From contig NVRZ01000032.1 of the NCBI GenBank assembly GCA_002401055.1, positions 1 to 21,814 on the forward strand: a stretch of 21,814 nucleotides of DNA, read 5' to 3'. The first letter of the stretch is position 1. Each line of letters begins with the position of its first letter. Both the position numbers and the translations under genes were made by a program. The notes beneath the pieces are model-generated. The model saw only the letters and a program-made list of their open reading frames with translations, made no database searches and was not told the DNA's origin. The DNA is from Bacteroidota bacterium (GTDB taxonomy: Bacteria > Bacteroidota > Bacteroidia > NORP154). Below, in pieces: positions 1 through 9,035 of this stretch.

Positions 1-114
1 AACAATTGGTGGAATCATAGAGACTGATTCTTGGATATAAATATATCCTAATTGATGTTCATATGAATTTCCAAAGTCTTTTTTATCATTAATCCAGAAA
101 CTATCTTTTTGCAC
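1..114 (-). CDS. Possible partial minus-strand coding end running off the left edge
   Basis: Read on the minus strand from about base 114 to base 1, one frame is open without a stop to the window edge (LPVQKDSFWINDKKDFGN..., ending ...SMIPPIV). It looks protein-like and the DNA is visibly more AT-rich than the genes to the right. The frame also stays open to the right, beneath the OmpA-type gene, where it is surely a shadow. I do not recognise the product. The stretch is short, so this may be chance; it matters mainly because the neighbouring OmpA-type gene appears cut off in the same place. Confidence 0.25.
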   Translation of the reverse strand, partial: MQKDSFWINDKKDFGNSYEHQLGYIYIQESVSMIPPIV

Positions 115-134
115 TGGAAGCGGACAATTCAGAT

Positions 135-1229
135 ATGGTAGAAGAAGTTCAGATACTGCACACGCTGAGCGGTAAAGAAACAATACTGACGGCCACCAGA
201 GAGGAAAATGGTTATTTCATATACACCGAACTTCTGAAAAAAGAAACCCGTCTATTCCTCATTGATGCAAAGGGAGATACACTCATGGTTGCAGAAATGA
301 ATGACGAAGGGTTTTTTGTATTCCAGCCTCTTCCTGCCGACAGAAGTCACCTATTCCTTCTTGACGCCGCCGAAGATCAGCTAGAAGACGAAATACTGAT
401 CTTGTTAATCGATAAGGACGGAAACGAAAATGTAATTCATGCCACTCAAGATGGCAACAACCAGTTTAGATACGAATACATTCCTCCAAAGGTGAATGTG
501 GATCTTGACTTAATGGAAGAAATGGACGTGCCGGTAATACTACTGGAAGAAGAAAAGGAAATATTAAATACTGCATTTCAAAACCTGGAATTCAATTCTG
601 CCAGCGACATCATAAGTTTCGGTTCGTTTAAATCATTGCAAGAGCTAAGCGACCTGTTATTGAAAAAACCTGAATGGAGAATAAAACTCTCAGGCCATAC
701 AGACGATGTTGGATCAGCAACCGCCAATCTCTTGCTGTCTAAGAAAAGAGCGGAGGCAATTAAATCGGTGCTGGCAAAGAGAGGCGTGAATACCGATCGG
801 GTTATTGTTAAATACTTTGGCGAAACAACGCCTATCGAAAGCAATACCACAAGTGAAGGAAGGCAGAAGAACCGGCGGGTTGAAATGCTAATTATTCAGT
901 CTGAAGATTATGTCGATCCATCGGGATCATCTGGTGCCATTCAAGGATTTGAAGGGGAAGCCGGGCTTTGGTTTAGGGTTCAAATCCTAACATCCGGGAA
1001 AAAGATTGACTTAGCTGATGCGCAATTTAAAGGAGTGAAGAAAATTGAAGAGTACTTCAATAATGGAACATACAAGTATACCTCCGGAAAATCTACTGAC
1101 TTTGATCAACTTGATAAGGTCATACTGCCCGCATTAAAAAAGAAAGGATTTAAAGAAGCGTTCATTGTTGCTTTCAAAGACGGAAAGCGAATACCAGTAT
1201 CAGAAGCTTTAAAATTATTGAACGACTAA
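135..1229 (+). CDS. OmpA-family peptidoglycan-binding protein with C-terminal SPOR-like domain, probably 5'-truncated
   Basis: Envelope protein that should tether the outer membrane to peptidoglycan. Residues 1-135 are imperfect repeats of a beta-rich unit built around LFLxDA followed by G-[FY]-F-x-[FY]. Residues about 142-253 form an OmpA C-terminal domain, with LSGHTDDVGS near residue 185 and the closing RQKNRRVEML. Residues 277-364 resemble the SPOR-like tail found on Bacteroidota OmpA proteins (GLWFRVQILTSGKK, then FKEAFIVAFKDGKRI). There is no signal peptide. The same reading frame continues upstream of the ATG to a TAA at 90-92 and encodes SRNYLFALEADNSD, which matches the repeat unit (compare SHLFLLDAAEDQ inside the protein). 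The true protein therefore began further upstream and this copy looks truncated or rearranged, or the assembly is broken here. The last 16 nt separate it from a convergent gene. Confidence 0.85.
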   Translation: MVEEVQILHTLSGKETILTATREENGYFIYTELLKKETRLFLIDAKGDTLMVAEMNDEGFFVFQPLPADRSHLFLLDAAEDQLEDEILILLIDKDGNENVIHATQDGNNQFRYEYIPPKVNVDLDLMEEMDVPVILLEEEKEILNTAFQNLEFNSASDIISFGSFKSLQELSDLLLKKPEWRIKLSGHTDDVGSATANLLLSKKRAEAIKSVLAKRGVNTDRVIVKYFGETTPIESNTTSEGRQKNRRVEMLIIQSEDYVDPSGSSGAIQGFEGEAGLWFRVQILTSGKKIDLADAQFKGVKKIEEYFNNGTYKYTSGKSTDFDQLDKVILPALKKKGFKEAFIVAFKDGKRIPVSEALKLLND

Positions 1230-1245
1230 GAAGTGGTTGCGATAC

Positions 1246-2202
1246 TTAGTTAGAGGCAGCGCTAATAGGTTTTCTAAGATGAATTTTTTGCCCGGGAGAA
1301 GGTTGCTCTCCATCTACCATTCTATTCATCTTGTACAGGCTCTTCAATTTAACCGCATACTTTTGAGAAATCCTATACATTGTCTCTCCTCTTTTTGCTA
1401 TGTGGTATTCAAAGTCTTTCTTAGCTTTCTTTCGCTTAGGCTGCAAATAAATCACCTGCCCAGGACGCAAATGATCGTTTCTTTTTAAATCGTTGTATTT
1501 ATATATCTGCCAAAGCATCATGTCGAGGTTATTGGCAATTTCAAAGTAAGTATCTCCGTCTTTCACAATTATATATCTCACCCGATTGTGTAGGAGCACT
1601 TTTCTGCCTTTTCTTAGCGGCTTTGAGGCAAATTCCTCTGGCTCGGGAGTAAGCGAAGGCATTTCCTTCACATGGTCATAATCGTACAGCTTATGCTTCT
1701 CTATAATATTAATCAACAGAACAGGGTATTTAGGATTTGTTGCATATCCCGCTTTTTTCAACCCGCGTGCCCAGCCTTTGTAGTCGGTTCTCTTTAATTC
1801 AAATAGGAATGAATACCTGCCTCTGGTATTTAAAAACCGTGAGTGGTCGCTATAAGAATCCAACACATTACTGTATTTTCTAAAGCACTCATTTCTGGTG
1901 TCGTCATCCTGAATGAATGTTAAGCCTTCCCATCCTCGATGACATTTTATGCCAAAATGATTGTTGGCATATACCGCCAATGGGCTGTTTCCGTTAGCCG
2001 ATTCGAGCATCCCTTGCGCCAATGTAATGCTGGCAGGTACTCCATTCATGAGCATTTCTCTTACGGCCTCGTCTTTATAGCGCTCAATATATTCGCGCTG
2101 AGTCATTTTATATTCAGCGGGTTGTGTAAATCCCGACAAAACAGTAGCTGCCACAACAATGATTACTGATAGAGGATACTTATAGCTCATAGTAGTATTC
2201 AT
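1246..2202 (-). CDS. Secreted N-acetylglucosaminidase (GH73-like) with two LysM domains
   Basis: Peptidoglycan hydrolase predicted to cleave glycan strands in the periplasm. From the ATG at 2202 the protein has 318 residues. Its order is a signal peptide (about residues 5-25), a glucosaminidase domain (about 32-174) and two LysM modules (about 208-254 and 264-310, VKDGDTYFEIANNL and AKRGETMYRISQKY). The motif LAQGMLESANGNS carries the likely catalytic Glu67, as in FlgJ/GH73 enzymes, and is followed by NNHFGIKC, typical of the family. An in-frame ATG at 2190 gives an equally good signal peptide. The longer open frame to 2220 starts with TTG and is less likely. It converges on the OmpA-type gene and is divergent from porU, so it is probably its own transcription unit. 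Family assignment is firm; the exact bond cut is inferred. Confidence 0.9.
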   Translation of the reverse strand: MNTTMSYKYPLSVIIVVAATVLSGFTQPAEYKMTQREYIERYKDEAVREMLMNGVPASITLAQGMLESANGNSPLAVYANNHFGIKCHRGWEGLTFIQDDDTRNECFRKYSNVLDSYSDHSRFLNTRGRYSFLFELKRTDYKGWARGLKKAGYATNPKYPVLLINIIEKHKLYDYDHVKEMPSLTPEPEEFASKPLRKGRKVLLHNRVRYIIVKDGDTYFEIANNLDMMLWQIYKYNDLKRNDHLRPGQVIYLQPKRKKAKKDFEYHIAKRGETMYRISQKYAVKLKSLYKMNRMVDGEQPSPGQKIHLRKPISAASN

Positions 2203-2465
2203 AAATTTCGGTAAACGCAAAGCACCTACTCTGGCTTCAATTATCGAGAACCAGATTTAAGAACTGCGTATTTTACAAAAATATGCGTCTGTTCTCCTAT
2301 TTAGCACGTATGGGTCAGCAAAGTTATAAACATCAAATTGTTAATGCCATCTGGGCAATAGCAAGTCATCATTTGCACATTCTATACAATATTAATAGTG
2401 AAAGTTCGTTTTTTAGCTGCTTTGTAGCATATACCAAACCGCGCAATCTTCCTTATCTGCTTAAC
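2203..2465. promoter_or_regulatory. Divergent intergenic region between glucosaminidase gene and porU
   Basis: About 260 nt between the two proposed start codons. An open frame continues upstream of the porU start to an ATG at 2283, but its product lacks any signal-peptide logic (a 61-residue basic and hydrophobic stretch before a good signal peptide), so I treat this stretch as non-coding. One exact TAnnTTTG match lies on the minus strand at 2326-2319 (TAACTTTG) and would face the glucosaminidase gene, but it has no -33 partner at normal spacing. I see no clear promoter element for porU. Confidence 0.3.
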
Positions 2466-5400
2466 ATGATATATCGAACTGGTCTTATAACATTGGTGTT
2501 ATTAGCAACATCAATCACCCTGTTTTCTCAATTGCCTTCCTCACCTCAAGTGCGCGCAGTTTCCGGAACAAAAGCACTTTCACAACACATTAATCTTCCT
2601 GAGAATGATGACAAAACTACACTAGCCTGGGGCGAACCAAGAACCGCGAATTATACGGATACCTACTCCGAAATGTATCTTTATTTTGATGGTGCTAAAT
2701 ACGATCGTCAACCCCATCAAATTCCTGTATTTACAAACCGAACAAAATTAGCGTCAAATGTGACTGGTGTAACGGCCACTCTCACAAATATGGAGTTCGA
2801 GGATTTTAATTTAAATGACTTGAACAGTATAAAAGGCCTGAAAGAAATTAGAGAAGAAATTGCAGTGGAAGCATTGGTTACTTACTATAAAAAACTTCCT
2901 CACGCCAGGGTTTCATTTGTTCCACTTCGCAGAAACCCAACTACAGGAACAATACAAAAACTCATTCGCTTTAACCTTGAAGTAACCCCGACATCTTTTA
3001 CCAGTACAACCAATAAAAAGAAAAAAACTCAGTACGCTGCCAATTCGGTTTTAGAAACAGGAGACTGGTATAAGATTAGTGTTACACAGGATGGAATGTA
3101 TAAACTCTCATACACCTTCTTGAATAGCCTTGGTATTGATGTGGACAATATCAACCCTCAAAATCTGCGGATTTATGGAAATGGTGGCGGAATGTTGCCG
3201 TATAGTAATTCCACTTTTCGATATGATGACTTAGAAGAAAATGCAATTGAAGTTGTTGGTGAAGGGGATGGAACATTTGACGGAAGTGATTACATCCTCT
3301 TTTACGGTGAAGGCCCTACCTCATGGAGCTATTCCTCTTCAGATTCCCGGTACAAACACCAATTGAATTTATACTCTGAAAAAACTTTCTATTTCATTAC
3401 TACTGATGGCGGCACGGGGTCTCCTAAACGAATTAATCCTCAGGCATCAGAATCCTCCTTTAATACCTCGGTTACAAATTTTGATGCATATGCCATGCAT
3501 GAAGCGGAAATTGAAAACCTGATAATATCAGGAAGACAGTGGTATGGTGAAAAATTTGATATTAAAACCTCCTATAGTTTTCCTTTCAGCTTTCCAAATA
3601 TATCGAGTAGTGTAACAGTTGAAATATCGGTGCTCGGCAGGGCCATTGAACCCGCAACGGGAGGTTTTTCGGCAACAGGTACCGGCGGCGTCTCGTTGTC
3701 ATCACTAGACCTATTTACCGGTAACGTAAGTGGTGATTACTTAAATTCTTTCGGCGTTCCGAAAACAGACGCTACATCATTTTCGTCAGGTGATGCGGTT
3801 ACCGTTACAGTGAGTTATAGCAAAAGCGAACCATCCTCGGTGGGCTGGCTGAATTATATTGAGGTTAATGCTCGGAGGGAGTTAAAAATGAGCGGAAACC
3901 AAATGGTATTTCGCGACATGCAGTCAGTCGTTATTGGTAATATCTCTAAGTTTTCAATCAGCAATGCTACATCATCGTTGAGAGTATGGGAAGTCACAAA
4001 TTCCACCAATTGTAGCGAAGTGACCGATACACTTATTGGTACGACACTGGAATTTAATCTAATCACCGATTCGCTAAGACATTTTGTTGCCTTTAACGGA
4101 AGCACCTTCCTAAGCGCGACAGCTGTAGGCTCTATAGCCAACCAGGATATTCATGGAACAATAGGACAGCCAGAGTTTGTTATTGTAACAAATCCAGCCT
4201 TTAAAGAGCAGGCTGATAATCTTGCTTCGTTTCATCGGAACCTAGAAGGAGACAACATGACGGTAGCAGTAGTAACAAACAAGGATGTATACAATGAATT
4301 TTCGTCAGGAGCCCAAGACATCACCGCAATAAAAGATCTTATGCGTATGCTGTATAACCGTGCTTCCAGCACAGCTGAATTGCCAAAATATCTGCTCTTA
4401 TTTGGTGATGGTTCTTATGATAATCTAAACCGGCTTAGCAACAATACCAACTATATCCCCACCTATCAATCGGCCAATTCCTTTGAGCCCGTGTGGTCTT
4501 ATGTTTCGGATGATTATTTTGGACTTCTGGACGACAGTGAAAGTGATGGGGCATATGAGAGCATTGACATTGGCATTGGAAGGCTTCCTGTTAAATCCGC
4601 ATCGGAGGCGGATGCAATGATTTACAAGATCACGAACTACAATTCACCCAATACTATGCGTGACTGGAGGAACCTTCTTTGTTTCATTGCGGATGACGAG
4701 GACAATAATATTCATATAAATTCAACTGATGGTATCGCAAAATATATTGATACTGCTTACTGTGAATATAATATTGATAAAATATATCTCGACGCTTATC
4801 AGCAAACTTCAACTGCGGGCGGTCAGCGTTACCCGGAAGCCAATGTGGCTCTTAACAGAAGGGTTGAGAAGGGAGCATTGATAATTAATTACACCGGCCA
4901 TGGCGGGGAGCTAGGATGGGCCCATGAAAGAATTTTGGGAAACAAAGACATCAATGCCTGGGCAAATTTTAACAGCCTACCATTGTTTACAACAGCTACG
5001 TGCGAATTTAGCAGGTTCGATGATCCAGCAAGAACAGCAGCTGGTGAATACGTATATCTAAACCGAAACGGTGGCGGAATTGCATTGCTTACCACGGTTC
5101 GTCTGGTATTCTCCGGCGCAAATAAAATGCTCACAGACAGCTTTTATCATACCGTTTTCGTTCCTATCAATGATAAGATGCCGCGCTTAGGTGATGTAGT
5201 GATGCTAACAAAAAACAAAATTAACAATGGCCCCAATGCCAGAAAATACTGCTTGCTGGGGGATCCCGCATTGCGCCTTGCTTATCCAGTACATAGCGTG
5301 CTTACTGATTCTATTGATGGCCAGCCCGTTGCGGGCGCCTCAGACACTCTAAACGCCTTGAGCCTGGTAACAATCAGTGGTCACATCAACGATAAAGCCG

Positions 5401-6386
5401 GAGGAAAGTTTACAACGTTTAACGGTACCGTGTATCCGACGGTTTATGATAAGGCTGCGACAATTACAACATTAAAAAACGATCCGAGCAGCAAAATCAG
5501 GAACTTCGAGCTTCAGAAAAGTATCTTGTTTAGAGGAAAAGCTACTGTTACCAATGGTGAGTTTAGCTATTCATTTATTGTTCCAAAAGACATTGCCTAC
5601 CAAAATGATTTTGGCCGTATTAGCTATTACGCAGAAAATGGCGAAACCGATGCAACTGGTTGCTATGAAGACTTTATCATTGGTGGGTCTTCGTCCAATA
5701 TCGCAGTGGATAACACCGGACCAAAAGTGGATTTGTACATGAACGACACAAGCTTCGTATTTGGCGGAATAACCAATGAGAACTCAACTTTGCTGGCATT
5801 CATTTTTGATGAACATGGAATTAACACCAGTGGAAACGGGATCGGGCATGACCTTGTGGCCGTACTAGATGGTGAATCAAATAATCCAATTGTGCTTAAT
5901 GACGATTATATTGCTGATCGAGATACCTATAAAAGCGGCTCAATTATGTATGACTTTTCAGACCTGGAAGTTGGCAACCATACCTTGAGCCTAAAGGTGT
6001 GGGATGTATACAACAATTCCACAGAAACCTTTACAGAATTTGTTGTCGCCTATTCATCTGAGTTGGCCCTGGCCCATGTGCTAAATTATCCAAACCCATT
6101 TACAACTTATACGGAGTTTTGGTTTGAACACAATAGACCGGGACAAAGTCTGGATGTACAAATACAAATATTTACAATATCCGGAAGGCTGATTAAAACC
6201 ATAAACACAAATGTGTTCACGCTTGGATTTCGCCCAGACCCTAAAGTCTTTACTGATCTTCAGTGGAATGGTAAAGATGACTTTGGTGATAATATTGGCA
6301 AGGGCGTCTATGTATACCATCTGAAAGTAAAGGCAGAAGATGGGTCCTATGCGAATAAGTTTGAAAAACTGGTTATCCTCAATTAA
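2466..6386 (+). CDS. porU: PorU, type IX secretion sortase (C25 cysteine peptidase)
   Basis: Surface sortase of the T9SS. It removes the C-terminal sorting domain from cargo proteins and attaches them to a lipopolysaccharide anchor (known for the Porphyromonas family member). From the ATG at 2466 it has 1306 residues, in the usual size range. It begins with the signal peptide MIYRTGLITLVLLATSITLF and a long beta-rich N-terminal region. The gingipain-like C25 domain lies at about residues 567-945. The catalytic pair is visible as His812 in YTGHGGELGW and Cys846 in TTATCEFSRFDDP. The end (about 1202-1306, NYPNPF, then FGDNIGKGVYVYHLKV) is itself a T9SS-type C-terminal domain, as in other PorU proteins, where it is retained. 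The open frame extends to 2283, but I reject that start. porV follows after a 119-nt gap. Confidence 0.93.
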   Translation: MIYRTGLITLVLLATSITLFSQLPSSPQVRAVSGTKALSQHINLPENDDKTTLAWGEPRTANYTDTYSEMYLYFDGAKYDRQPHQIPVFTNRTKLASNVTGVTATLTNMEFEDFNLNDLNSIKGLKEIREEIAVEALVTYYKKLPHARVSFVPLRRNPTTGTIQKLIRFNLEVTPTSFTSTTNKKKKTQYAANSVLETGDWYKISVTQDGMYKLSYTFLNSLGIDVDNINPQNLRIYGNGGGMLPYSNSTFRYDDLEENAIEVVGEGDGTFDGSDYILFYGEGPTSWSYSSSDSRYKHQLNLYSEKTFYFITTDGGTGSPKRINPQASESSFNTSVTNFDAYAMHEAEIENLIISGRQWYGEKFDIKTSYSFPFSFPNISSSVTVEISVLGRAIEPATGGFSATGTGGVSLSSLDLFTGNVSGDYLNSFGVPKTDATSFSSGDAVTVTVSYSKSEPSSVGWLNYIEVNARRELKMSGNQMVFRDMQSVVIGNISKFSISNATSSLRVWEVTNSTNCSEVTDTLIGTTLEFNLITDSLRHFVAFNGSTFLSATAVGSIANQDIHGTIGQPEFVIVTNPAFKEQADNLASFHRNLEGDNMTVAVVTNKDVYNEFSSGAQDITAIKDLMRMLYNRASSTAELPKYLLLFGDGSYDNLNRLSNNTNYIPTYQSANSFEPVWSYVSDDYFGLLDDSESDGAYESIDIGIGRLPVKSASEADAMIYKITNYNSPNTMRDWRNLLCFIADDEDNNIHINSTDGIAKYIDTAYCEYNIDKIYLDAYQQTSTAGGQRYPEANVALNRRVEKGALIINYTGHGGELGWAHERILGNKDINAWANFNSLPLFTTATCEFSRFDDPARTAAGEYVYLNRNGGGIALLTTVRLVFSGANKMLTDSFYHTVFVPINDKMPRLGDVVMLTKNKINNGPNARKYCLLGDPALRLAYPVHSVLTDSIDGQPVAGASDTLNALSLVTISGHINDKAGGKFTTFNGTVYPTVYDKAATITTLKNDPSSKIRNFELQKSILFRGKATVTNGEFSYSFIVPKDIAYQNDFGRISYYAENGETDATGCYEDFIIGGSSSNIAVDNTGPKVDLYMNDTSFVFGGITNENSTLLAFIFDEHGINTSGNGIGHDLVAVLDGESNNPIVLNDDYIADRDTYKSGSIMYDFSDLEVGNHTLSLKVWDVYNNSTETFTEFVVAYSSELALAHVLNYPNPFTTYTEFWFEHNRPGQSLDVQIQIFTISGRLIKTINTNVFTLGFRPDPKVFTDLQWNGKDDFGDNIGKGVYVYHLKVKAEDGSYANKFEKLVILN

Positions 6387-6473
6387 ACAATAAATAATAA
6401 CTCGGTTCGTTTTAACAGAAAACTCCAGAGATAGCGCCCTGGAACCATTCGGAATAAACCACGTATAAATTCA

Positions 6474-6481
6474 TATCTTTG
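6474..6481 (+). promoter_or_regulatory. Putative Bacteroidota -7 promoter element upstream of porV
   Basis: TATCTTTG is an exact match to the Bacteroidota -7 consensus TAnnTTTG and lies 24 nt before the porV ATG, giving a short leader. A weak -33 candidate (TTCG, 6448-6451) lies 22 nt upstream. It suggests porV can be transcribed independently of porU across the 119-nt gap. The evidence is positional and by consensus only. Confidence 0.4.
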
Positions 6482-6505
6482 TATAGGCAGTCCTGATTAT
6501 AATTG

Positions 6506-7795
6506 ATGATGAGAATACTTAGGAAAAACATTTACTGGCAGATGGGCACTCTGGTGTTGGCGGCGTTGGTTTTTACCATCAACTTGAGTCATGCACAAAG
6601 CAAATTGACCACAAATGAGCTTAACGGCGGTACAGTTAATACCATCACTACTGCCGTACCTTTGTTATTGATATCCCCGGATGCGCGTTCAGGAGCTATG
6701 GGAGATGCTGGAGTAGCATCCAAACCCGATGCGAATTCCACCCACTGGAATCCGGCAAAATTTGCATTTATAGAAGATGATATGGGATTCTCTGTATCAT
6801 ACACGCCCTGGCTTCGAGCCTTGGTGCCAGACATAAACCTGGCGTACCTTTCAGGTTACAAAAGAATTGATAAAAACCAGACAATTGGTGTGTCGCTCTT
6901 GTACTTTTCTCTGGGAAATATAATTTTTACAAATGTTGTCGGTGAAGTAACCGGTGAATTTAATCCAAATGAATTTTCTATTGACGGAACCTATGCCCGA
7001 AAGCTTTCGGATAATTTTTCAGGTGGAATCGCTTTGAGATATATTTATTCCAATTTAACTGGTGGCTATTATATTGAAAGCGCTGGCCAATCCAAAGCAG
7101 GTCAGTCGGTTGCAGCCGACATCTCCGTTTACTATCAGAATGAAGTAGAACTTGGTGACAAATCTGGAGAATATGCTTTGGGATTGAATATTTCAAACAT
7201 AGGATCGAAGATTTCCTATACGGAAACTGCTGACAGAGATTTTATTCCAATCAATTTGAGATTAGGGGCGCGATTGTCTGTTGATATTGATGAGTATAAC
7301 TCAATTTCACTCATGGCCGACGTAAATAAGCTATTGGTTCCTACTCCTCCCATATATGAGCTAGACACTGCTGGAAATCCCGTTCAGGACGCATCGGGGA
7401 ATAAAGTAATTCTGTATGGTAAGGACCCGAACAGGTCGGTAGTAAGTGGAATGGTTGGCTCTTTTAGTGATGCACCGGGAGTAGCAAATAGCAGTGGAGA
7501 TAGAAGCGTTGGGAAAGAGGAGTTAAGAGAACTTACTTACTCTATTGGGTTGGAATATTGGTATTCTGGACAGTTTGCAGTTAGGGCAGGATACTTTTAT
7601 GAGCACGCAACAAAGGGAAACAGGAAGTTCTTCACTCTGGGCGCCGGTTTAAAATACAACGTATTTGGCATCGATTTTGCCTATCTAATTCCTACCGAAG
7701 CCAAACATCCCCTAGAAAACACGCTCCGTTTTACGTTAGTTTTCGATTTTGAAGGGTTGAAAGAACAAAAAGCCGAGATCCCTCCAAAGTCTTAG
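6506..7795 (+). CDS. porV: PorV (LptO), T9SS outer-membrane shuttle protein
   Basis: Outer-membrane beta-barrel of the FadL type. It collects T9SS cargo from the SprA translocon and delivers it to PorU (known for the family). The product is 429 residues with a signal peptide ending near SHA-QS (about residue 31). The family signature follows at about residues 50-75: LLLISPDARSGAMGDAGVA and then STHWNPAKFAF. The rest alternates as expected for barrel strands, and it ends in a beta-strand (LRFTLVFDFEG) plus a short tail. Tandem ATGs occur at 6506 and 6509, and either may be used; an in-frame TTG at 6503 is unlikely. It sits directly after porU, the usual arrangement. Confidence 0.93.
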   Translation: MMRILRKNIYWQMGTLVLAALVFTINLSHAQSKLTTNELNGGTVNTITTAVPLLLISPDARSGAMGDAGVASKPDANSTHWNPAKFAFIEDDMGFSVSYTPWLRALVPDINLAYLSGYKRIDKNQTIGVSLLYFSLGNIIFTNVVGEVTGEFNPNEFSIDGTYARKLSDNFSGGIALRYIYSNLTGGYYIESAGQSKAGQSVAADISVYYQNEVELGDKSGEYALGLNISNIGSKISYTETADRDFIPINLRLGARLSVDIDEYNSISLMADVNKLLVPTPPIYELDTAGNPVQDASGNKVILYGKDPNRSVVSGMVGSFSDAPGVANSSGDRSVGKEELRELTYSIGLEYWYSGQFAVRAGYFYEHATKGNRKFFTLGAGLKYNVFGIDFAYLIPTEAKHPLENTLRFTLVFDFEGLKEQKAEIPPKS

Positions 7796-7859
7796 ATTTT
7801 ACCACATCCCATTATCCCTCGATGTTCGTAAATTAGCGATTCAATAAGCACTTCTATAC

Positions 7860-8345
7860 ATGGATATACGAGTAGGTTTTGGGTTTGATGTTCATCAGCT
7901 ACATGAAGGGCAGGATTTTATCATTGGTGGTGTTCATATAGAACACAGCAAAGGTGCTGTTGGCCACTCGGATGCTGATGTGCTCATTCATGCTATATGC
8001 GATGCCCTATTGGGCGCAGCAAACCTTAGGGACATAGGAACACACTTCCCGGATAGTGATGGTTCGTATGAAAACATTGACAGTTCTATACTGTTAAACA
8101 ATGTGATTGGATTACTGACCAAGCAAGGATATTCTATTTGCAATGTCGATTCAACCGTTTGTTTAGAGGCTCCAAAGATCAAATCGTACATTGATGACAT
8201 GCAAGAGCATTTGGCCGAAATAATGAAACTCGAAGTGGATCGAATTTCAATTAAGGCCACTACCAGTGAAAAAATGGGATTCGTTGGGCGCGAAGAGGGC
8301 GTCACCGCTTATGCTACTGTTCTGATTCAGAAGGCTTCTTCTTAA
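7860..8345 (+). CDS. ispF: 2-C-methyl-D-erythritol 2,4-cyclodiphosphate synthase
   Basis: Cytoplasmic enzyme of the MEP pathway of isoprenoid precursor synthesis. It cyclises CDP-methylerythritol 2-phosphate to MEcPP with release of CMP. It is 161 residues, the normal length. The metal ligands are visible as Asp10 and His12 (GFDVHQ) and His44 (DADVLIHA). The conserved C-terminal active-site segment is TTSEKMGFVGREEG. It starts 64 nt after porV, same strand, and may be co-transcribed. Its last 32 nt overlap the 3' end of the DUF2490 gene on the other strand. Confidence 0.96.
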   Translation: MDIRVGFGFDVHQLHEGQDFIIGGVHIEHSKGAVGHSDADVLIHAICDALLGAANLRDIGTHFPDSDGSYENIDSSILLNNVIGLLTKQGYSICNVDSTVCLEAPKIKSYIDDMQEHLAEIMKLEVDRISIKATTSEKMGFVGREEGVTAYATVLIQKASS

Positions 8346-9015
8346 TCAATCGGCCCTTTAATTTGTACGCATAGCCCAATCCAACGATATATGAATAGGT
8401 GGGGTTCTTCACATTGAACTGTCGCTGAATCCTATAAAAGAATGCTGCCTCATGGCGCTTACTCAACTCTAAGTCACAACCTAATGTATATCGAACTTTG
8501 TCAAATTGCTTACCCTTAATGTCTAGATAAACTTCAGATGAAAAAAATGGTCTGAACATTTTATCCAGATCCAGTTTTACAGTTAGTTTATTCCGATCAT
8601 AGTAGTCCACTCTGGGCCCTTTGTTTCGCTGGCCATACTCCACTTGTATTCGCGCCCGATAGAGAACTATTATTGGTTTCGCCTTGTAGCGAACCCGAAT
8701 ATCGCCGTGAAAACGATTTTCTACTCTATAGGTACCATCTAATCGTTGAATATTTTTGAATCTATAATAGCCAGATACCTTAAAGTACTTGTTCAGTCTG
8801 TAAGCAGTCCCTAATTCGGAAAAAAAGTTTTTTACAGAGGTTATATTATCATTCATTCGAACTTGCTCTTCGAAGTGCAGGCTTAATTTCTTTGTAATTT
8901 TTTTGCTGATTCCAGCGCCAGTCCAAAGCTCTGCATCATTCACCTGCGCGGTTCCAATGCCATACGTCCCAACAACTAGATAAACTAAATAAAATCGCCT
9001 TATGAACCGCTTCAT
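8314..9015 (-). CDS. DUF2490-family outer-membrane protein
   Basis: 233 residues with an N-terminal signal peptide (cleavage near GTAQ-VN, about residue 24). The rest is a run of amphipathic beta-strands of the DUF2490 type: WTGAGISKKITKKLSLHFEEQ, YRLNKYFKVSGYYRFK and YSYIVGLGYAYKLKG. The family is predicted to form small outer-membrane barrels of unknown function. It is the last gene of the six-gene minus-strand operon, 20 nt after the CotH gene. The basic C-terminal tail (RLIKKKPSESEQ) is encoded opposite the end of ispF. A role as outer-membrane partner of the CotH/polyphosphate system is an inference from context only. Confidence 0.8.
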   Translation of the reverse strand: MKRFIRRFYLVYLVVGTYGIGTAQVNDAELWTGAGISKKITKKLSLHFEEQVRMNDNITSVKNFFSELGTAYRLNKYFKVSGYYRFKNIQRLDGTYRVENRFHGDIRVRYKAKPIIVLYRARIQVEYGQRNKGPRVDYYDRNKLTVKLDLDKMFRPFFSSEVYLDIKGKQFDKVRYTLGCDLELSKRHEAAFFYRIQRQFNVKNPTYSYIVGLGYAYKLKGRLIKKKPSESEQ

Positions 9016-9035
9016 CTCCTGGTATTAAACCTATA

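Noticed and set aside
1237..1488. 83-codon plus-strand open frame after the OmpA-type gene
   Set aside because: Lies opposite the LysM repeats of the glucosaminidase, which are clearly the coding strand.
2319..2326. TAACTTTG on the minus strand as the glucosaminidase promoter
   Set aside because: Exact -7 match, but more than 110 nt from the start codon and without a -33 partner; such 8-mers are expected by chance in a window this size.
2283..2465. N-terminal extension of the porU reading frame
   Set aside because: The ATG at 2466 gives a standard signal peptide; the 61 residues before it would bury that signal and resemble no PorU N-terminus I know.
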